Part shown: one piece after another, positions 23,581 to 32,028 of the stretch | Numbering within the stretch: position 1 is the stretch's first letter | Layout of the letters: every line of letters begins with the position of its first letter | From: CAIVAT01 sp038212325 | Lineage (GTDB): Bacteria; Bacteroidota; Bacteroidia; Bacteroidales; FEN-979 | Assembly: GCA_038212325.1 (NCBI GenBank) | Contig: JBBQUQ010000024.1 | Coordinates: 1 to 38,293 of the forward strand | DNA length: 38,293 bases | Direction: 5' to 3' | Notes under the pieces: model-generated | Database searches by the model: none | Told to the model about the DNA's origin: nothing | What the model saw: only the letters and a program-made list of their open reading frames with translations | Made by a program: the position numbers and the translations under genes

Positions 23581-25548
23581 ATGCGGGGCCCCGTACACAA
23601 GAGTCACACACAGGCGATTTCAGCAGCCGGGTTACTGATCACCCTTGGCATCATATACGGGGATATCGGAACCTCCCCGCTATATGTCATGAAAGCCATT
23701 GTGGCCGGGGCAAGTTCAATTACCGCTCCCTTCATCATGGGCGGTCTGTCGTGCATTTTCTGGACACTCACCCTTCAGACCACTGTAAAGTACATCATCA
23801 TCACCCTCCGGGCCGACAACAACGGGGAAGGTGGCATATTCTCACTGTTTGCCCTGATCCGGAAGAGGGCAAAATGGGCCTATCTCTTCGCCATTGTCGG
23901 CGGAAGCACGCTGCTGGCCGACGGCGTGATCACCCCCTCCATCACCATTGTTTCAGCCGTGGAAGGTCTATCCATTATAAATCCCCGCATCCCGGTCCTG
24001 CCAATCGTTATCGTGATCATCACCGGGCTGTTCTTTGTGCAGAAATTCGGCACGAAGGCTGTCGGCGAATCATTCGGGCCCATCATGTTCGTCTGGTTTG
24101 CGATGCTTGGGGTGCTCGGGTTTTCGCAGATCATCAAAAGCCCGATGATCCTGAAAGCAATCGACCCGCATTATGCCTATGTTTTTCTCACAAAATATCC
24201 CCAGGGATTCCTGCTCATGGGAGCAGTGTTTCTCTGCACCACGGGTGCCGAAGCACTTTATTCCGACCTGGGGCATTGCGGGCTGAAAAACATCCGTATC
24301 ACATGGATCTACGTCAAGTTGATGCTGCTGCTCAATTATTTCGGGCAGGGTTCATGGATCATCCTGAACTCCGACAGCATCTACGAATGGACCAATCCGT
24401 TCTTTTCCATCATGCCCCACTGGTTCCTGATCTTCGGGATCATCATATCCACCGCCGCAGCCGTCATTGCCAGCCAGGCCCTGATCAGCGGGTCCTATAC
24501 GCTGATCAGTGAAGCCATATCGCTGAACTTCTGGCCAAAGATCAAGATCAACTACCCCACCAATATCAAAGGTCAGATGTATATTTCCAGCCTCAACTGG
24601 ATGCTCTATTTCTCATGCCTGTTCGTGGTATTGTTCTTTCAGCGTTCCACCAATATGGAAGCGGCATATGGCCTGTCGATCACCATCACCATGCTCATGA
24701 CCACCTGCCTGCTGAGCATTTATCTATATTATAAAAAGATCCCGGTATATGTTATCATCGTGTTCCTGATCGTGTACCTTTCCATCGAAGGCTCCTTCCT
24801 GGTGGCAAACCTCAACAAGTTCATGCATGGAGGCTGGTTCACGCTCCTATTGGGCGGTTTCCTGTTTATGATCATGTACGTATGGTTCAGTGGCAGGCGA
24901 ATCAAGAACAGTTTCATCGAATTCCTGCAAATTGAGAAATATGTAGATGTGATTACTGACCTGAGCCATGATCACACGGTTCCAAAATATGCCACGAACC
25001 TGGTATTTCTCACCAAAGCCAACAAGGTTACCGATATCGAGTCGAAGATCATCTATTCAATCCTGAACAAGCACCCGAAACGTGCCGACCTTTACTGGAT
25101 GCTGCATGTGGATATCCTCGACGAACCGCATGTGCTGGAATACAAGATCACCCATATCATTCCCGGAATCATGATCAAAGTGGATTTCAAGATAGGGTTT
25201 AAAGTACAGCCTCGGGTAAATCTTTTTTTCAGGCAGGTTCTTGAGGAGTTGAGCCATAACCAGGAGATTGACATGATGAGCCGCTATGCATCACTGAGAA
25301 AACACATGGTCAGCGCTGATTTCCGCTTTGTGGTGATCGACCGGATTCAGAATTACGACTTTGATTTTCCGCCGAAGGAACAGTTTGTCATGGACCTGTA
25401 CGCCATTTTCAAACGCTTTGGCATCACGGAAGTCAGGGCGCTGGGGCTGGATACAAGCAATGTCACTGTTGAAACGGTGCCGCTCTATGTTGACAGGGAA
25501 ATTCCGATCTTGCTGCAACGCAACGATCAGACCAAACGGATGGGGTAA
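23581..25548 (+). CDS. kup: KUP-type potassium uptake permease, copy 2
   Basis: A 655-residue homologue of the preceding gene, with the same N-terminal signature (TLGIIYGDIGTSPLYVM), membrane layout and C-terminal domain (YATNLVFLTKANKVTDIESK; NYDFDFPPKEQFVMDLYAI). Differences are spread along the whole protein, so both copies appear functional and not recently identical. Codon use is more GC-rich at third positions than in copy 1, as judged by eye. A separate promoter box precedes it and a strong palindrome follows. Copies may differ in affinity or regulation. Confidence 0.95.
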   Translation: MRGPVHKSHTQAISAAGLLITLGIIYGDIGTSPLYVMKAIVAGASSITAPFIMGGLSCIFWTLTLQTTVKYIIITLRADNNGEGGIFSLFALIRKRAKWAYLFAIVGGSTLLADGVITPSITIVSAVEGLSIINPRIPVLPIVIVIITGLFFVQKFGTKAVGESFGPIMFVWFAMLGVLGFSQIIKSPMILKAIDPHYAYVFLTKYPQGFLLMGAVFLCTTGAEALYSDLGHCGLKNIRITWIYVKLMLLLNYFGQGSWIILNSDSIYEWTNPFFSIMPHWFLIFGIIISTAAAVIASQALISGSYTLISEAISLNFWPKIKINYPTNIKGQMYISSLNWMLYFSCLFVVLFFQRSTNMEAAYGLSITITMLMTTCLLSIYLYYKKIPVYVIIVFLIVYLSIEGSFLVANLNKFMHGGWFTLLLGGFLFMIMYVWFSGRRIKNSFIEFLQIEKYVDVITDLSHDHTVPKYATNLVFLTKANKVTDIESKIIYSILNKHPKRADLYWMLHVDILDEPHVLEYKITHIIPGIMIKVDFKIGFKVQPRVNLFFRQVLEELSHNQEIDMMSRYASLRKHMVSADFRFVVIDRIQNYDFDFPPKEQFVMDLYAIFKRFGITEVRALGLDTSNVTVETVPLYVDREIPILLQRNDQTKRMG

Positions 25549-25559
25549 CTCACTCACTC

Positions 25560-25607
25560 AGACCTTCCAGGTTTTGAAAACCTGGAAGGTCTAACCTGGA
25601 AGGTCTG
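25560..25607. terminator. Large palindrome, probable bidirectional terminator
   Basis: AGACCTTCCAGGTTTT (25560-25575) and its exact complement AAAACCTGGAAGGTCT (25577-25592) flank one G. A third partial copy of the right arm, AACCTGGAAGGTCTG, follows at 25593-25607. It sits between convergent kup copy 2 and the transketolase C-terminal gene, where a two-way terminator is expected. The sequence resembles a palindromic repeat that I recall as widespread in Bacteroidota, so it may be a mobile REP-like unit as well. Confidence 0.65.
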
Positions 25608-25618
25608 TAAAATGAAGA

Positions 25619-26572
25619 CTATTTCCTGGAAATTACTTTAAGCGCCGCCGCCACGATGTCAGGCACATCAAGGCCATACTTCTTCAGCAACTCTTCCGGC
25701 TTTCCGCTTTCACCGAATGTGTCGTTCACGGCTACCATCTCTACCGGGGCAGGATGCCTGCGGGAAAGCAACTGAGCGATGGTGTCGCCAAGCCCTCCGT
25801 TGCGCATGTGTTCTTCGGCTGTAACGGCACATCCTGTTTTAATGACTGAGGCGAGAATCGCATCCTCGTCGAGCGGTTTGATCGTATGAATGTCGATCAC
25901 TTCAGCATGAATGCCCTGTTCGTCAAGAATTTTGCAAGCCTGCAACGCATTCCAAACCATATGGCCGGTGGCAAAAACAGACACATCAGTTCCTTCATTC
26001 AAGAGGAGGGCCTTGCCAATCGCAAAGGGCAGGCCTGCGGGTGTGAAATTGGGCCACTTCGGCCTGCCAAACCTCAGGTAAACAGGGCCCTGATGACCTG
26101 CAACAGCAAGGGTGGCAGCCTTGGTCTGGTTAAAATCGCACGGGTTGATCACCGTCATGTTGGGAAGCATCCTCATCAGGCCAATGTCCTCGAGGATCTG
26201 GTGCGTTGCACCGTCTTCGCCCAGGGTAAGTCCGGCATGCGATGCGCATATTTTGACGTTTTTATTGGAATAAGCCACCGACTGGCGAATTTGATCGTAT
26301 ACTCTCCCGGTCGAAAAGTTGGCAAATGTTCCGGTAAAAGGAATTTTCCCGCCGATGGTCAACCCGGCGGCAATACCGATCATGTTTGCTTCGGCGATCC
26401 CGACCTGGATAAAACGGCCGGGAAATTCACGGGCAAATGCATCCATTTTCAATGATCCTGTAAGGTCGGCGCATAATGCAACCACAGCCGGGTTTTGCCG
26501 CCCAAGTTCAAGCAACGCTTCCCCAAATCCCGAGCGGGTGTCTTTGGAGCCTTGATTAATATACTCGGTCAT
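25619..26572 (-). CDS. Transketolase, C-terminal subunit
   Basis: A 317-residue subunit with the pyrimidine-binding domain (about 5-170) and the C-terminal transketolase domain (about 185-310). Signs are FVQVGIAEANMIGIAAGL-like FIQVGIAEANMIGIAAGLTI, HAGLTLGEDGATHQILEDIG with the catalytic Glu region, and EEHMRNGGLGDTIAQLL. With the N-terminal subunit it transfers two-carbon units in the non-oxidative pentose phosphate pathway. The partner lies on the same strand but is separated by a vWA gene; only 10 bp separate this gene from that one. DXP synthase is unlikely because the protein is split. Confidence 0.92.
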   Translation of the reverse strand: MTEYINQGSKDTRSGFGEALLELGRQNPAVVALCADLTGSLKMDAFAREFPGRFIQVGIAEANMIGIAAGLTIGGKIPFTGTFANFSTGRVYDQIRQSVAYSNKNVKICASHAGLTLGEDGATHQILEDIGLMRMLPNMTVINPCDFNQTKAATLAVAGHQGPVYLRFGRPKWPNFTPAGLPFAIGKALLLNEGTDVSVFATGHMVWNALQACKILDEQGIHAEVIDIHTIKPLDEDAILASVIKTGCAVTAEEHMRNGGLGDTIAQLLSRRHPAPVEMVAVNDTFGESGKPEELLKKYGLDVPDIVAAALKVISRK

Positions 26573-26582
26573 CTCAGTTCGG

Positions 26583-28019
26583 TTATAATTTTAAATTGAT
26601 CGTTTGTCCGGGTTCAATCTTAAAGGTATTTTCAGTCGTATAGGATGACTGATTGGAATATTTTGAACGGAATACAACCCGGTAGGTTCCCGGCTGCAAA
26701 TAGAGCGTTTCCTGCTGCTGCTGATTGTCGCGCAGGTTATAAATCCACTCCAGGTTGCTTTTATCCTCGAGGTACAAACTGCCGTACCCGTTGGTCGATT
26801 TCTGGATTACCGCGATGCCGGGCAGTGGCATTTCAACGGTGGTCGTATGGCTTTGCTTTATCTCGACATCTTTCACCATGATTCTTGGAAGGCACAGTAT
26901 CTCAACATCATACGACCCGATCAGGTACTTCTCGATCTGATCAAACTGCTGAACATTGATTGTTTCAGATTCACCTTTTTTCCTGATAATGCAGGGCAGG
27001 AATTTCAGCGTGCTGTTACCGCTGGCCTTGAACATGAGGGAACCCTGGGGAACATCAATCCCGACAATTTTGTGGGTGCCGGCGGTCAGTTTTACCGAAT
27101 CTTTGCGAACCGGCGGGATCGAATGCACAACGATGTCATAGGATATCAGCGGATCAATATCCAGGGTGTCGGGCAAGCCCTTTGCATTGAACGAATGAAT
27201 GAAATTGTATTTAACAAGTCCCGAAAAGTTGTCATAAAAAGTCATGTTGATATTGGTTTCTGTCGGCTTGCCGTAGGCGTCGAGCAGGTTAACCTGTACC
27301 GTGGTGGGGTTTAAGGTACGTGAAATGATCACCTTGAGCGCATTGCGGAATTCTTTTTCGTTTGAGGCATCAAAGTAAGTCCCCACACAATCAAACTGCT
27401 CTTTGAAATTCCTTCCGATCCCCACGATGAACGGCTTGAGTACAATTCCCTTTTTCTGCAATTCAAGCGATACGGCACAAGGGTCGCCGCCGCATTCTTC
27501 AAGTCCGTCGGTGATCAGGATCACCACATTCCGGCAGTTGTCGCAAGGCGGAAAATCTTTCGTTGCCTGCGAAAGGGCATAGGCAATGGGAGTGGTTCCT
27601 TTGGGGATTGTGGTCTTAAGCGTATGTTTGATCCTGTTGATGTTGTCTTTCGCAAAGGGAACTTCCAGCCGGGTATCGTTGCAATCCTGTGGTGGAAATT
27701 GTTTCTGGTGACCATACATGCGTAACGCCAGTTCAAGGTTTGGCAACGGGCGCAGGCTATCGAGGATGTTTGAGAACAGCCTTACCGCAAGGTCAAATTT
27801 TGTATCGCTCTGCCACCGCCCGTACATGCTTTGCGAGGCATCGAACACAAACAGGATGCGCGTGGTGGGCCTGGGCTTCTCCTGCTCCTTTGCATTCTGG
27901 GAAAACCCTCCGGCTGAAAGGAAAATCAACACCAAAAGAAGTACGAACGACGAACGACACAATTCGTAATTCGTAATTCGTAATTCGTAATTCCTTTTAA
28001 TAGTCTCCGATCGTCTCAT
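26583..28019 (-). CDS. Exported von Willebrand factor A domain protein
   Basis: A 478-residue secreted protein. After a hydrophobic signal segment (SFVLLLVLIFLSAGGFSQ) comes a vWA domain with an intact MIDAS: DASQSMYG, a Thr in KGTTPIAYAL, and ITDGLEECGGDPC. Beta-rich repeats follow, to the C-terminus (PEGA-like GTYRVVFRSKYS). Cys pairs in the vWA region (PPCDNCRN, ECGGDPC) suggest disulfides outside the cytoplasm. The start is uncertain: ATG 28019 overlaps the transketolase N-terminal gene by 23 bp and its first 20 codons include a 7-bp tandem array; TTG 27962, directly before the signal core, is the alternative. Its position inside a transketolase operon is odd. The ligand is unknown. Confidence 0.8.
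   Translation of the reverse strand: MRRSETIKRNYELRITNYELCRSSFVLLLVLIFLSAGGFSQNAKEQEKPRPTTRILFVFDASQSMYGRWQSDTKFDLAVRLFSNILDSLRPLPNLELALRMYGHQKQFPPQDCNDTRLEVPFAKDNINRIKHTLKTTIPKGTTPIAYALSQATKDFPPCDNCRNVVILITDGLEECGGDPCAVSLELQKKGIVLKPFIVGIGRNFKEQFDCVGTYFDASNEKEFRNALKVIISRTLNPTTVQVNLLDAYGKPTETNINMTFYDNFSGLVKYNFIHSFNAKGLPDTLDIDPLISYDIVVHSIPPVRKDSVKLTAGTHKIVGIDVPQGSLMFKASGNSTLKFLPCIIRKKGESETINVQQFDQIEKYLIGSYDVEILCLPRIMVKDVEIKQSHTTTVEMPLPGIAVIQKSTNGYGSLYLEDKSNLEWIYNLRDNQQQQETLYLQPGTYRVVFRSKYSNQSSYTTENTFKIEPGQTINLKL
27943..27993. repeat. 7-bp tandem arrays at the transketolase-N / vWA junction
   Basis: ACGAACG is present twice (27943-27956), then AATTCGT four times (27961-27988) and a partial AATTCC. 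Read on the minus strand the array begins 3-4 bp after the TAA of the transketolase N-terminal gene and, if ATG 28019 is used, encodes NYELRITNYEL at the signal-peptide N-region of the vWA protein. Confidence 0.9.
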
Positions 28020-28842
28020 CCAGTTGCGCCAGCGCCGTTTTTGTTTGTTCATCATTGGGGAAAACTCCGTGCCATTCATGGTCGTCGAGCATGAAATCGA
28101 CCCCTGCTCCCATGTGGGTCGTCATGAGAATCATCACCGGTTTCCCCTGGCCGGTGTACCATTGCGCCTTTTTAAGGGTGTCGACCACCTCGGTCATGTC
28201 ATTGCCGTACATTGGCAGCACATTCCATCCAAAGGCTTCGAATTTGGCCTGGAGGTCGCCCATAGGCAATACCTTATCATTGGGTCCGTCGATCTGAACA
28301 CCATTGAAGTCGACCACCGCTACCAGGTTATCCACCTTATTGCCTGCAGCAAACATCAGCGCTTCCCAGTTCTGACCCTCCTGAAGTTCACCGTCGCCCA
28401 TCAGGCAATATACCGTGTGATCATCGTTGTTCAGCTTTTTACTTAATGCGGCCCCGATCGAAACCGACAAGCCCTGCCCGAGCGAACCTGAACTCATCCG
28501 GATACCGGGCAACCCTTCTGCAGTGGTCGGGTGCCCCTGCAGGCGTGAGCCCAGTTTGCGGAAGGTTCCCAGTTCATTTATTCCGAAGTATCCGTATCGT
28601 GCTAAAATACTGTACCACCCGGCCGAAAGATGTCCGTTGGAAAGGAAGAAAAGGTCCTCATCCCTGCCGTTCATGGTGAAGGCATGCGGGTCGGGCTTCA
28701 TGATCTTAAAATAGAGCGCAACGAGAAAGTCGGCGCTGCCAAGGGGTCCGCCGGGATGGCCTGAGGATGCCCCATGGACCATGCGGATGATATCACGCCT
28801 GACCTGGGTGGCGATCTTTTCTAATTCCTGGATTGATAACAT
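27997..28842 (-). CDS. Transketolase, N-terminal subunit
   Basis: A 281-residue thiamine-diphosphate-binding subunit. The N-terminus IIRMVHGASSGHPGGPLGSA and the cofactor motif GDGELQEGQNWEALMFA through VDFNGVQIDG are typical of the transketolase N-terminal domain. LSNGHLSAGWYSILARYG carries the conserved His. Split transketolases of this size are common in Bacteroidota and Firmicutes. The catalytic partner is the 317-residue subunit two genes downstream. A -7 box lies about 70 bp upstream, and repeats lie at both ends of the gene. Confidence 0.93.
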   Translation of the reverse strand: MLSIQELEKIATQVRRDIIRMVHGASSGHPGGPLGSADFLVALYFKIMKPDPHAFTMNGRDEDLFFLSNGHLSAGWYSILARYGYFGINELGTFRKLGSRLQGHPTTAEGLPGIRMSSGSLGQGLSVSIGAALSKKLNNDDHTVYCLMGDGELQEGQNWEALMFAAGNKVDNLVAVVDFNGVQIDGPNDKVLPMGDLQAKFEAFGWNVLPMYGNDMTEVVDTLKKAQWYTGQGKPVMILMTTHMGAGVDFMLDDHEWHGVFPNDEQTKTALAQLDETIGDY

Positions 28843-28849
28843 TTTGCAA

Positions 28850-28880
28850 ATGACGAATTACAAGTGACGAATGACGAATT
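28850..28880. repeat. Degenerate GACGAATT repeats upstream of the transketolase-N gene
   Basis: ATGACGAATT occurs twice (28850-28859 and 28871-28880), with AAGTGACGA between. The sequence resembles, in opposite orientation, the AATTCGT array at the other end of the same gene. It falls in the mRNA leader if the upstream -7 box is used. Confidence 0.7.
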
Positions 28881-28913
28881 GCGGGGCTTCTCTGGTTGGT
28901 AACGTAAACATGG

Positions 28914-28921
28914 CAAAGATA
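28914..28921 (-). promoter_or_regulatory. TAnnTTTG -7 box upstream of the transketolase-N gene
   Basis: TATCTTTG on the minus strand matches the -7 consensus. No TTTG is visible at the proper distance upstream. The implied leader of roughly 65 nt would contain the degenerate repeats. Confidence 0.45.
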
Positions 28922-28981
28922 TTACAATAACAACAGGGGTCCTGTGGCATGTTAATAAAAAAAGAAAAGATTTGGGAGCAT

Positions 28982-29019
28982 CTTCGTGCGGCTTCGTGCC
29001 TACTTCGTGTAACTTCGTG
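28982..29019. repeat. CTTCGTG repeats before the GH3 fusion gene
   Basis: CTTCGTG occurs four times at 28982, 28992, 29003 and 29013, with a spacing of 10-11 bp. The array ends 14 bp before the ATG at 29034. Spacing near one helical turn could suit protein binding, but it may just be another short-unit array. Confidence 0.85.
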
Positions 29020-29033
29020 AAATAAATTAACCA

Positions 29034-31970
29034 ATGAAATACCTGGAACGCATTTTATTCTCATCACCAATATTTGTAATCATCCTCTTCATTCTTTCTG
29101 TGCATCCGGCTGAAGGCCAGGAAAAAAATACCAAATGGGTGGATTCTGTCTACAGCTCACTCACCATCGAGCAGCGCATCGCCCAGTTGATGGTCATCAG
29201 GGCATACTCATGGAAAGATTCGACATACAACGACAGTCTCATCCGGGTGGTTAAACAAAACAATGTTGGCGGAGTCTGCTTCTTCAAAGGATCACCGGTA
29301 AACCAGGCGAACCTGACCAACCGCCTGCAGCAGGAAACGCAAACGCCTGTGCTTATTACCATCGATGCGGAATGGGGGCTGGGCATGCGGCTCGACAGCG
29401 CGTTTTCCTTTCCGCGACAGATGGCCCTCGGGGCAATCGCTGATGATTCCATGATCTATGAGATGGGACGGATGATTGGACGCAGTTGCCGACGGCTGGG
29501 CGTGCATGTCAACTTTGCCCCGGTCGCCGATGTCAACAATAATCCTGAAAATCCGGTCATCAGCTTCAGGTCGTTCGGCGAAAACCCCGACCTTGTTGCC
29601 CGCAAGAGCGTAATGTACATGAAAGGGATGCAGTCTGAAGGAATTATGGCCACTGCCAAGCATTTTCCCGGCCATGGGGACACCGATTCCGATTCACATC
29701 TTTCGCTGCCGGTCATCAAACACTCAAGGCAGCGCCTCGATTCTGTCGAGTTATCCCCTTTCCGTGAGTTGATCCGCGAAGGCGTTGAAGGCGTGATGAT
29801 TGCCCATCTCTACCTGCCATGCCTCGATTCGGCTGAAAATACCCCGGCTACCCTTTCACAAAGCGTCGTCACCCGCCTTTTAAAGGAGCAACTCGGCTTC
29901 AAAGGGTATGTGATCACCGATGCACTTGACATGAAGGGAGTCACGAAAAACCATAAACCCGGGGAGATCGAAGTCAGGGCCCTCCTGGCAGGAAATGACA
30001 TCCTGTTGCTGCCACAACATGTGGAAATTGCCGTAAGAGGTATAAAAACCGCTATCGACAGCGGATTGCTTACCGATTCGATGTTGGAATCCAGGTGCAA
30101 ACGCATGCTGGCACTGAAGCAGCATCTTGGAGTTGGCAAAAAGTCTTTCATACATACAGATAACCTGGTTGCTGATCTCAACCCGCCCGAAGCGGAAGTA
30201 CTGAACCATAGGATGGCCAAGGCATCGGTGACCCTGGTGAAAAACAAGATGCAGATGATCCCCCTGGCAGGTCTTGACCATCGGAAAATTGCGGAGTTGT
30301 CGATCGGTGATTCACTACCAAATATCTTCCAGTCAACCATAAACCGGTACTTCCCTGTTGCTGTCTTCAACACTCCCCGAAATTTCACCAGGGCCTTTGC
30401 CGACAGCATCTTCCGCCAGGTCATAGCCTTTGATATCGTGATCCTTGGTATACATGGCATCAGCAGCAATTCAGCGGATACTTTCGGACTTACCCACGAC
30501 ATACTCCGGCTTATCGACACGATAACGCTCGTTAACCGCACCATCCTCGTCATCTTTGGAACACCCTATTCGCTTGCACGGATTCCCCGTCTCAACAAAC
30601 CGGAGGCGGTAATCGTTGCTTACCAGGAGAACCTGTCGACCGAACACGCTGCTGCCGAAATCATTTTCGGGGGTATCGGGGCCAGGGGCAAGCTACCTGT
30701 ATCAACCGCCTTGTTTCCCTATGGAGCAGGTGATCAGACTGAAAAGGACAGGCTGGAGAATGTCGTGCCTGAGGAGATTGGCATTCCCAGGCAGGCACTC
30801 GATGAAATTGACTCAATAGCCCTGAAAGGCATAGAAGCTCGCGCATTCCCCGGTTGCCAGATCCTGCTTGCAAAGAATGGGAAGATATACTATGAAAAAG
30901 CATTCGGACAGCCCCGGTATGAAGACACTGTGAAGGCAACCATGCAGCACATTTACGATCTGGCCTCCATAACGAAAGTTGCAGCTACCTCGCTTGCAAT
31001 CATGAAGTTGTATGATGAAGGCAGGATAAAGCTCAATGACAGCCTGGGGAGGTACCTGCCTTTTCTGAAGAGAAGCAACAAGGCAAACCTGCAGATCAGG
31101 GATGTGATGACACACCAGGCCGGATTGCAGGACTGGATCCCGTTTTATAAAGCCACGATGCTTAACGGCGAGGCCGACCCGGGTATCTATCAACCTGAAC
31201 CATCGGCAGAATTCCCGGAAAGGGTTGCCCAAAACCTCTATATCCGTGAAACCTATTCCGATACCATTTACAAACGCATCGCCGGTTCGCCGCTGCGGAG
31301 TTCTCGTGACTATAAATACAGCGATCTCGGCTTTTACCTTCTGCGCCTTGTTGTTGAACGCATCAGCGGCCAGTCCTTCGGCAAATTTCTCGATTCAGCA
31401 TTCTACAAGCCGCTCGGACTATTAACCATGGGCTTTAAACCGCGAGACCGGTTCAACATGTCGCGGCTCGTTCCAACCGAGTACGACAACGAATTCAGGA
31501 AACAACTCGTTTGGGGCGAGGTGCACGATCCGGGGGCAGCCATGCTCGGCGGAGTATCGGGCCATGCCGGATTGTTCAGCAATGCCGCCGACCTGGCTGT
31601 GATCCTCCAGATGCTGCTGCAGGGTGGAACCTACGGCGGAAAGCAGTACCTCACTCCGGCAACTGTGAGCGAATTCACCCGGGTGCAATTTCCGGAAAAG
31701 GGAAACCGCCGGGCCCTTGGATTTGACAAACCTGCACTGAATCCTGCCCTGGATGGGCCAACATGCCCAGGGGCCTCCCCGCGGAGCTTCGGCCATTCGG
31801 GATTCACCGGCACCTATATCTGGGCCGACCCGGCCAATGGACTGCTTTATGTGTTCCTCTCGAACCGGGTTTACCCCTCGGCTGAAAACCATAAATTATC
31901 GGAAATGAACATCCGGACAAACATTCATCAATCAGCATATGACATCCTTCACAGATATCAGATCAAATAG
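29034..31970 (+). CDS. GH3 beta-N-acetylhexosaminidase-like / serine beta-lactamase-like fusion
   Basis: A 978-residue exported enzyme. A signal peptide covers about residues 1-28. The glycoside hydrolase family 3 module (about 35-560) has the NagZ-type His/Asp dyad in KHFPGHGDTDSDSHLSLP (Asp220, His222) and the probable nucleophile Asp296 in GYVITDALDMKG. The second module (about 585-975) is a class C beta-lactamase/serine-hydrolase fold with SITK (Ser645, Lys648), Tyr762 in KYSDLG, and HSG at 921-923. Both active sites look intact. The pairing is known in Bacteroidota; joint action on peptidoglycan, hexosaminidase plus peptidase or esterase, is the likely role. Confidence 0.92.
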   Translation: MKYLERILFSSPIFVIILFILSVHPAEGQEKNTKWVDSVYSSLTIEQRIAQLMVIRAYSWKDSTYNDSLIRVVKQNNVGGVCFFKGSPVNQANLTNRLQQETQTPVLITIDAEWGLGMRLDSAFSFPRQMALGAIADDSMIYEMGRMIGRSCRRLGVHVNFAPVADVNNNPENPVISFRSFGENPDLVARKSVMYMKGMQSEGIMATAKHFPGHGDTDSDSHLSLPVIKHSRQRLDSVELSPFRELIREGVEGVMIAHLYLPCLDSAENTPATLSQSVVTRLLKEQLGFKGYVITDALDMKGVTKNHKPGEIEVRALLAGNDILLLPQHVEIAVRGIKTAIDSGLLTDSMLESRCKRMLALKQHLGVGKKSFIHTDNLVADLNPPEAEVLNHRMAKASVTLVKNKMQMIPLAGLDHRKIAELSIGDSLPNIFQSTINRYFPVAVFNTPRNFTRAFADSIFRQVIAFDIVILGIHGISSNSADTFGLTHDILRLIDTITLVNRTILVIFGTPYSLARIPRLNKPEAVIVAYQENLSTEHAAAEIIFGGIGARGKLPVSTALFPYGAGDQTEKDRLENVVPEEIGIPRQALDEIDSIALKGIEARAFPGCQILLAKNGKIYYEKAFGQPRYEDTVKATMQHIYDLASITKVAATSLAIMKLYDEGRIKLNDSLGRYLPFLKRSNKANLQIRDVMTHQAGLQDWIPFYKATMLNGEADPGIYQPEPSAEFPERVAQNLYIRETYSDTIYKRIAGSPLRSSRDYKYSDLGFYLLRLVVERISGQSFGKFLDSAFYKPLGLLTMGFKPRDRFNMSRLVPTEYDNEFRKQLVWGEVHDPGAAMLGGVSGHAGLFSNAADLAVILQMLLQGGTYGGKQYLTPATVSEFTRVQFPEKGNRRALGFDKPALNPALDGPTCPGASPRSFGHSGFTGTYIWADPANGLLYVFLSNRVYPSAENHKLSEMNIRTNIHQSAYDILHRYQIK

Positions 31971-31971
31971 T

Positions 31972-31979
31972 TATCTTTG
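31972..31979 (+). promoter_or_regulatory. TAnnTTTG -7 box before the 277-residue membrane protein
   Basis: TATCTTTG begins 1 bp after the GH3 fusion stop codon (TAG, 31968-31970). It gives a leader of about 43 nt before the ATG at 32029. The -33 box is weak. Confidence 0.5.
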
Positions 31980-32028
31980 CCGCTGCGAAAATTAACGCAG
32001 ATCACGCTGAAAAATATACAGAATTCCC

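Noticed and set aside
23751..24512. Second plus-strand frame of 253 codons within kup copy 2
   Set aside because: It is a shifted reading of the conserved Kup membrane domain and is rich in His and Arg, as frame-shifted membrane genes usually are.
25619..26572. 1-deoxy-D-xylulose-5-phosphate synthase
   Set aside because: The two domains resemble DXS, but DXS is a single chain of about 620 residues, and a matching transketolase N-terminal subunit is encoded nearby on the same strand.
27943..28880. CRISPR-like arrangement from repeats at both ends of the transketolase-N gene
   Set aside because: Units are 7-10 bp and contiguous, without spacers of uniform length and without cas genes.
29810..30553. 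Minus-strand open frame of 247 codons opposite the GH3 module
   Set aside because: The plus strand encodes the intact GH3 catalytic domain here. The antisense product is Ser/Arg-rich with no family features.
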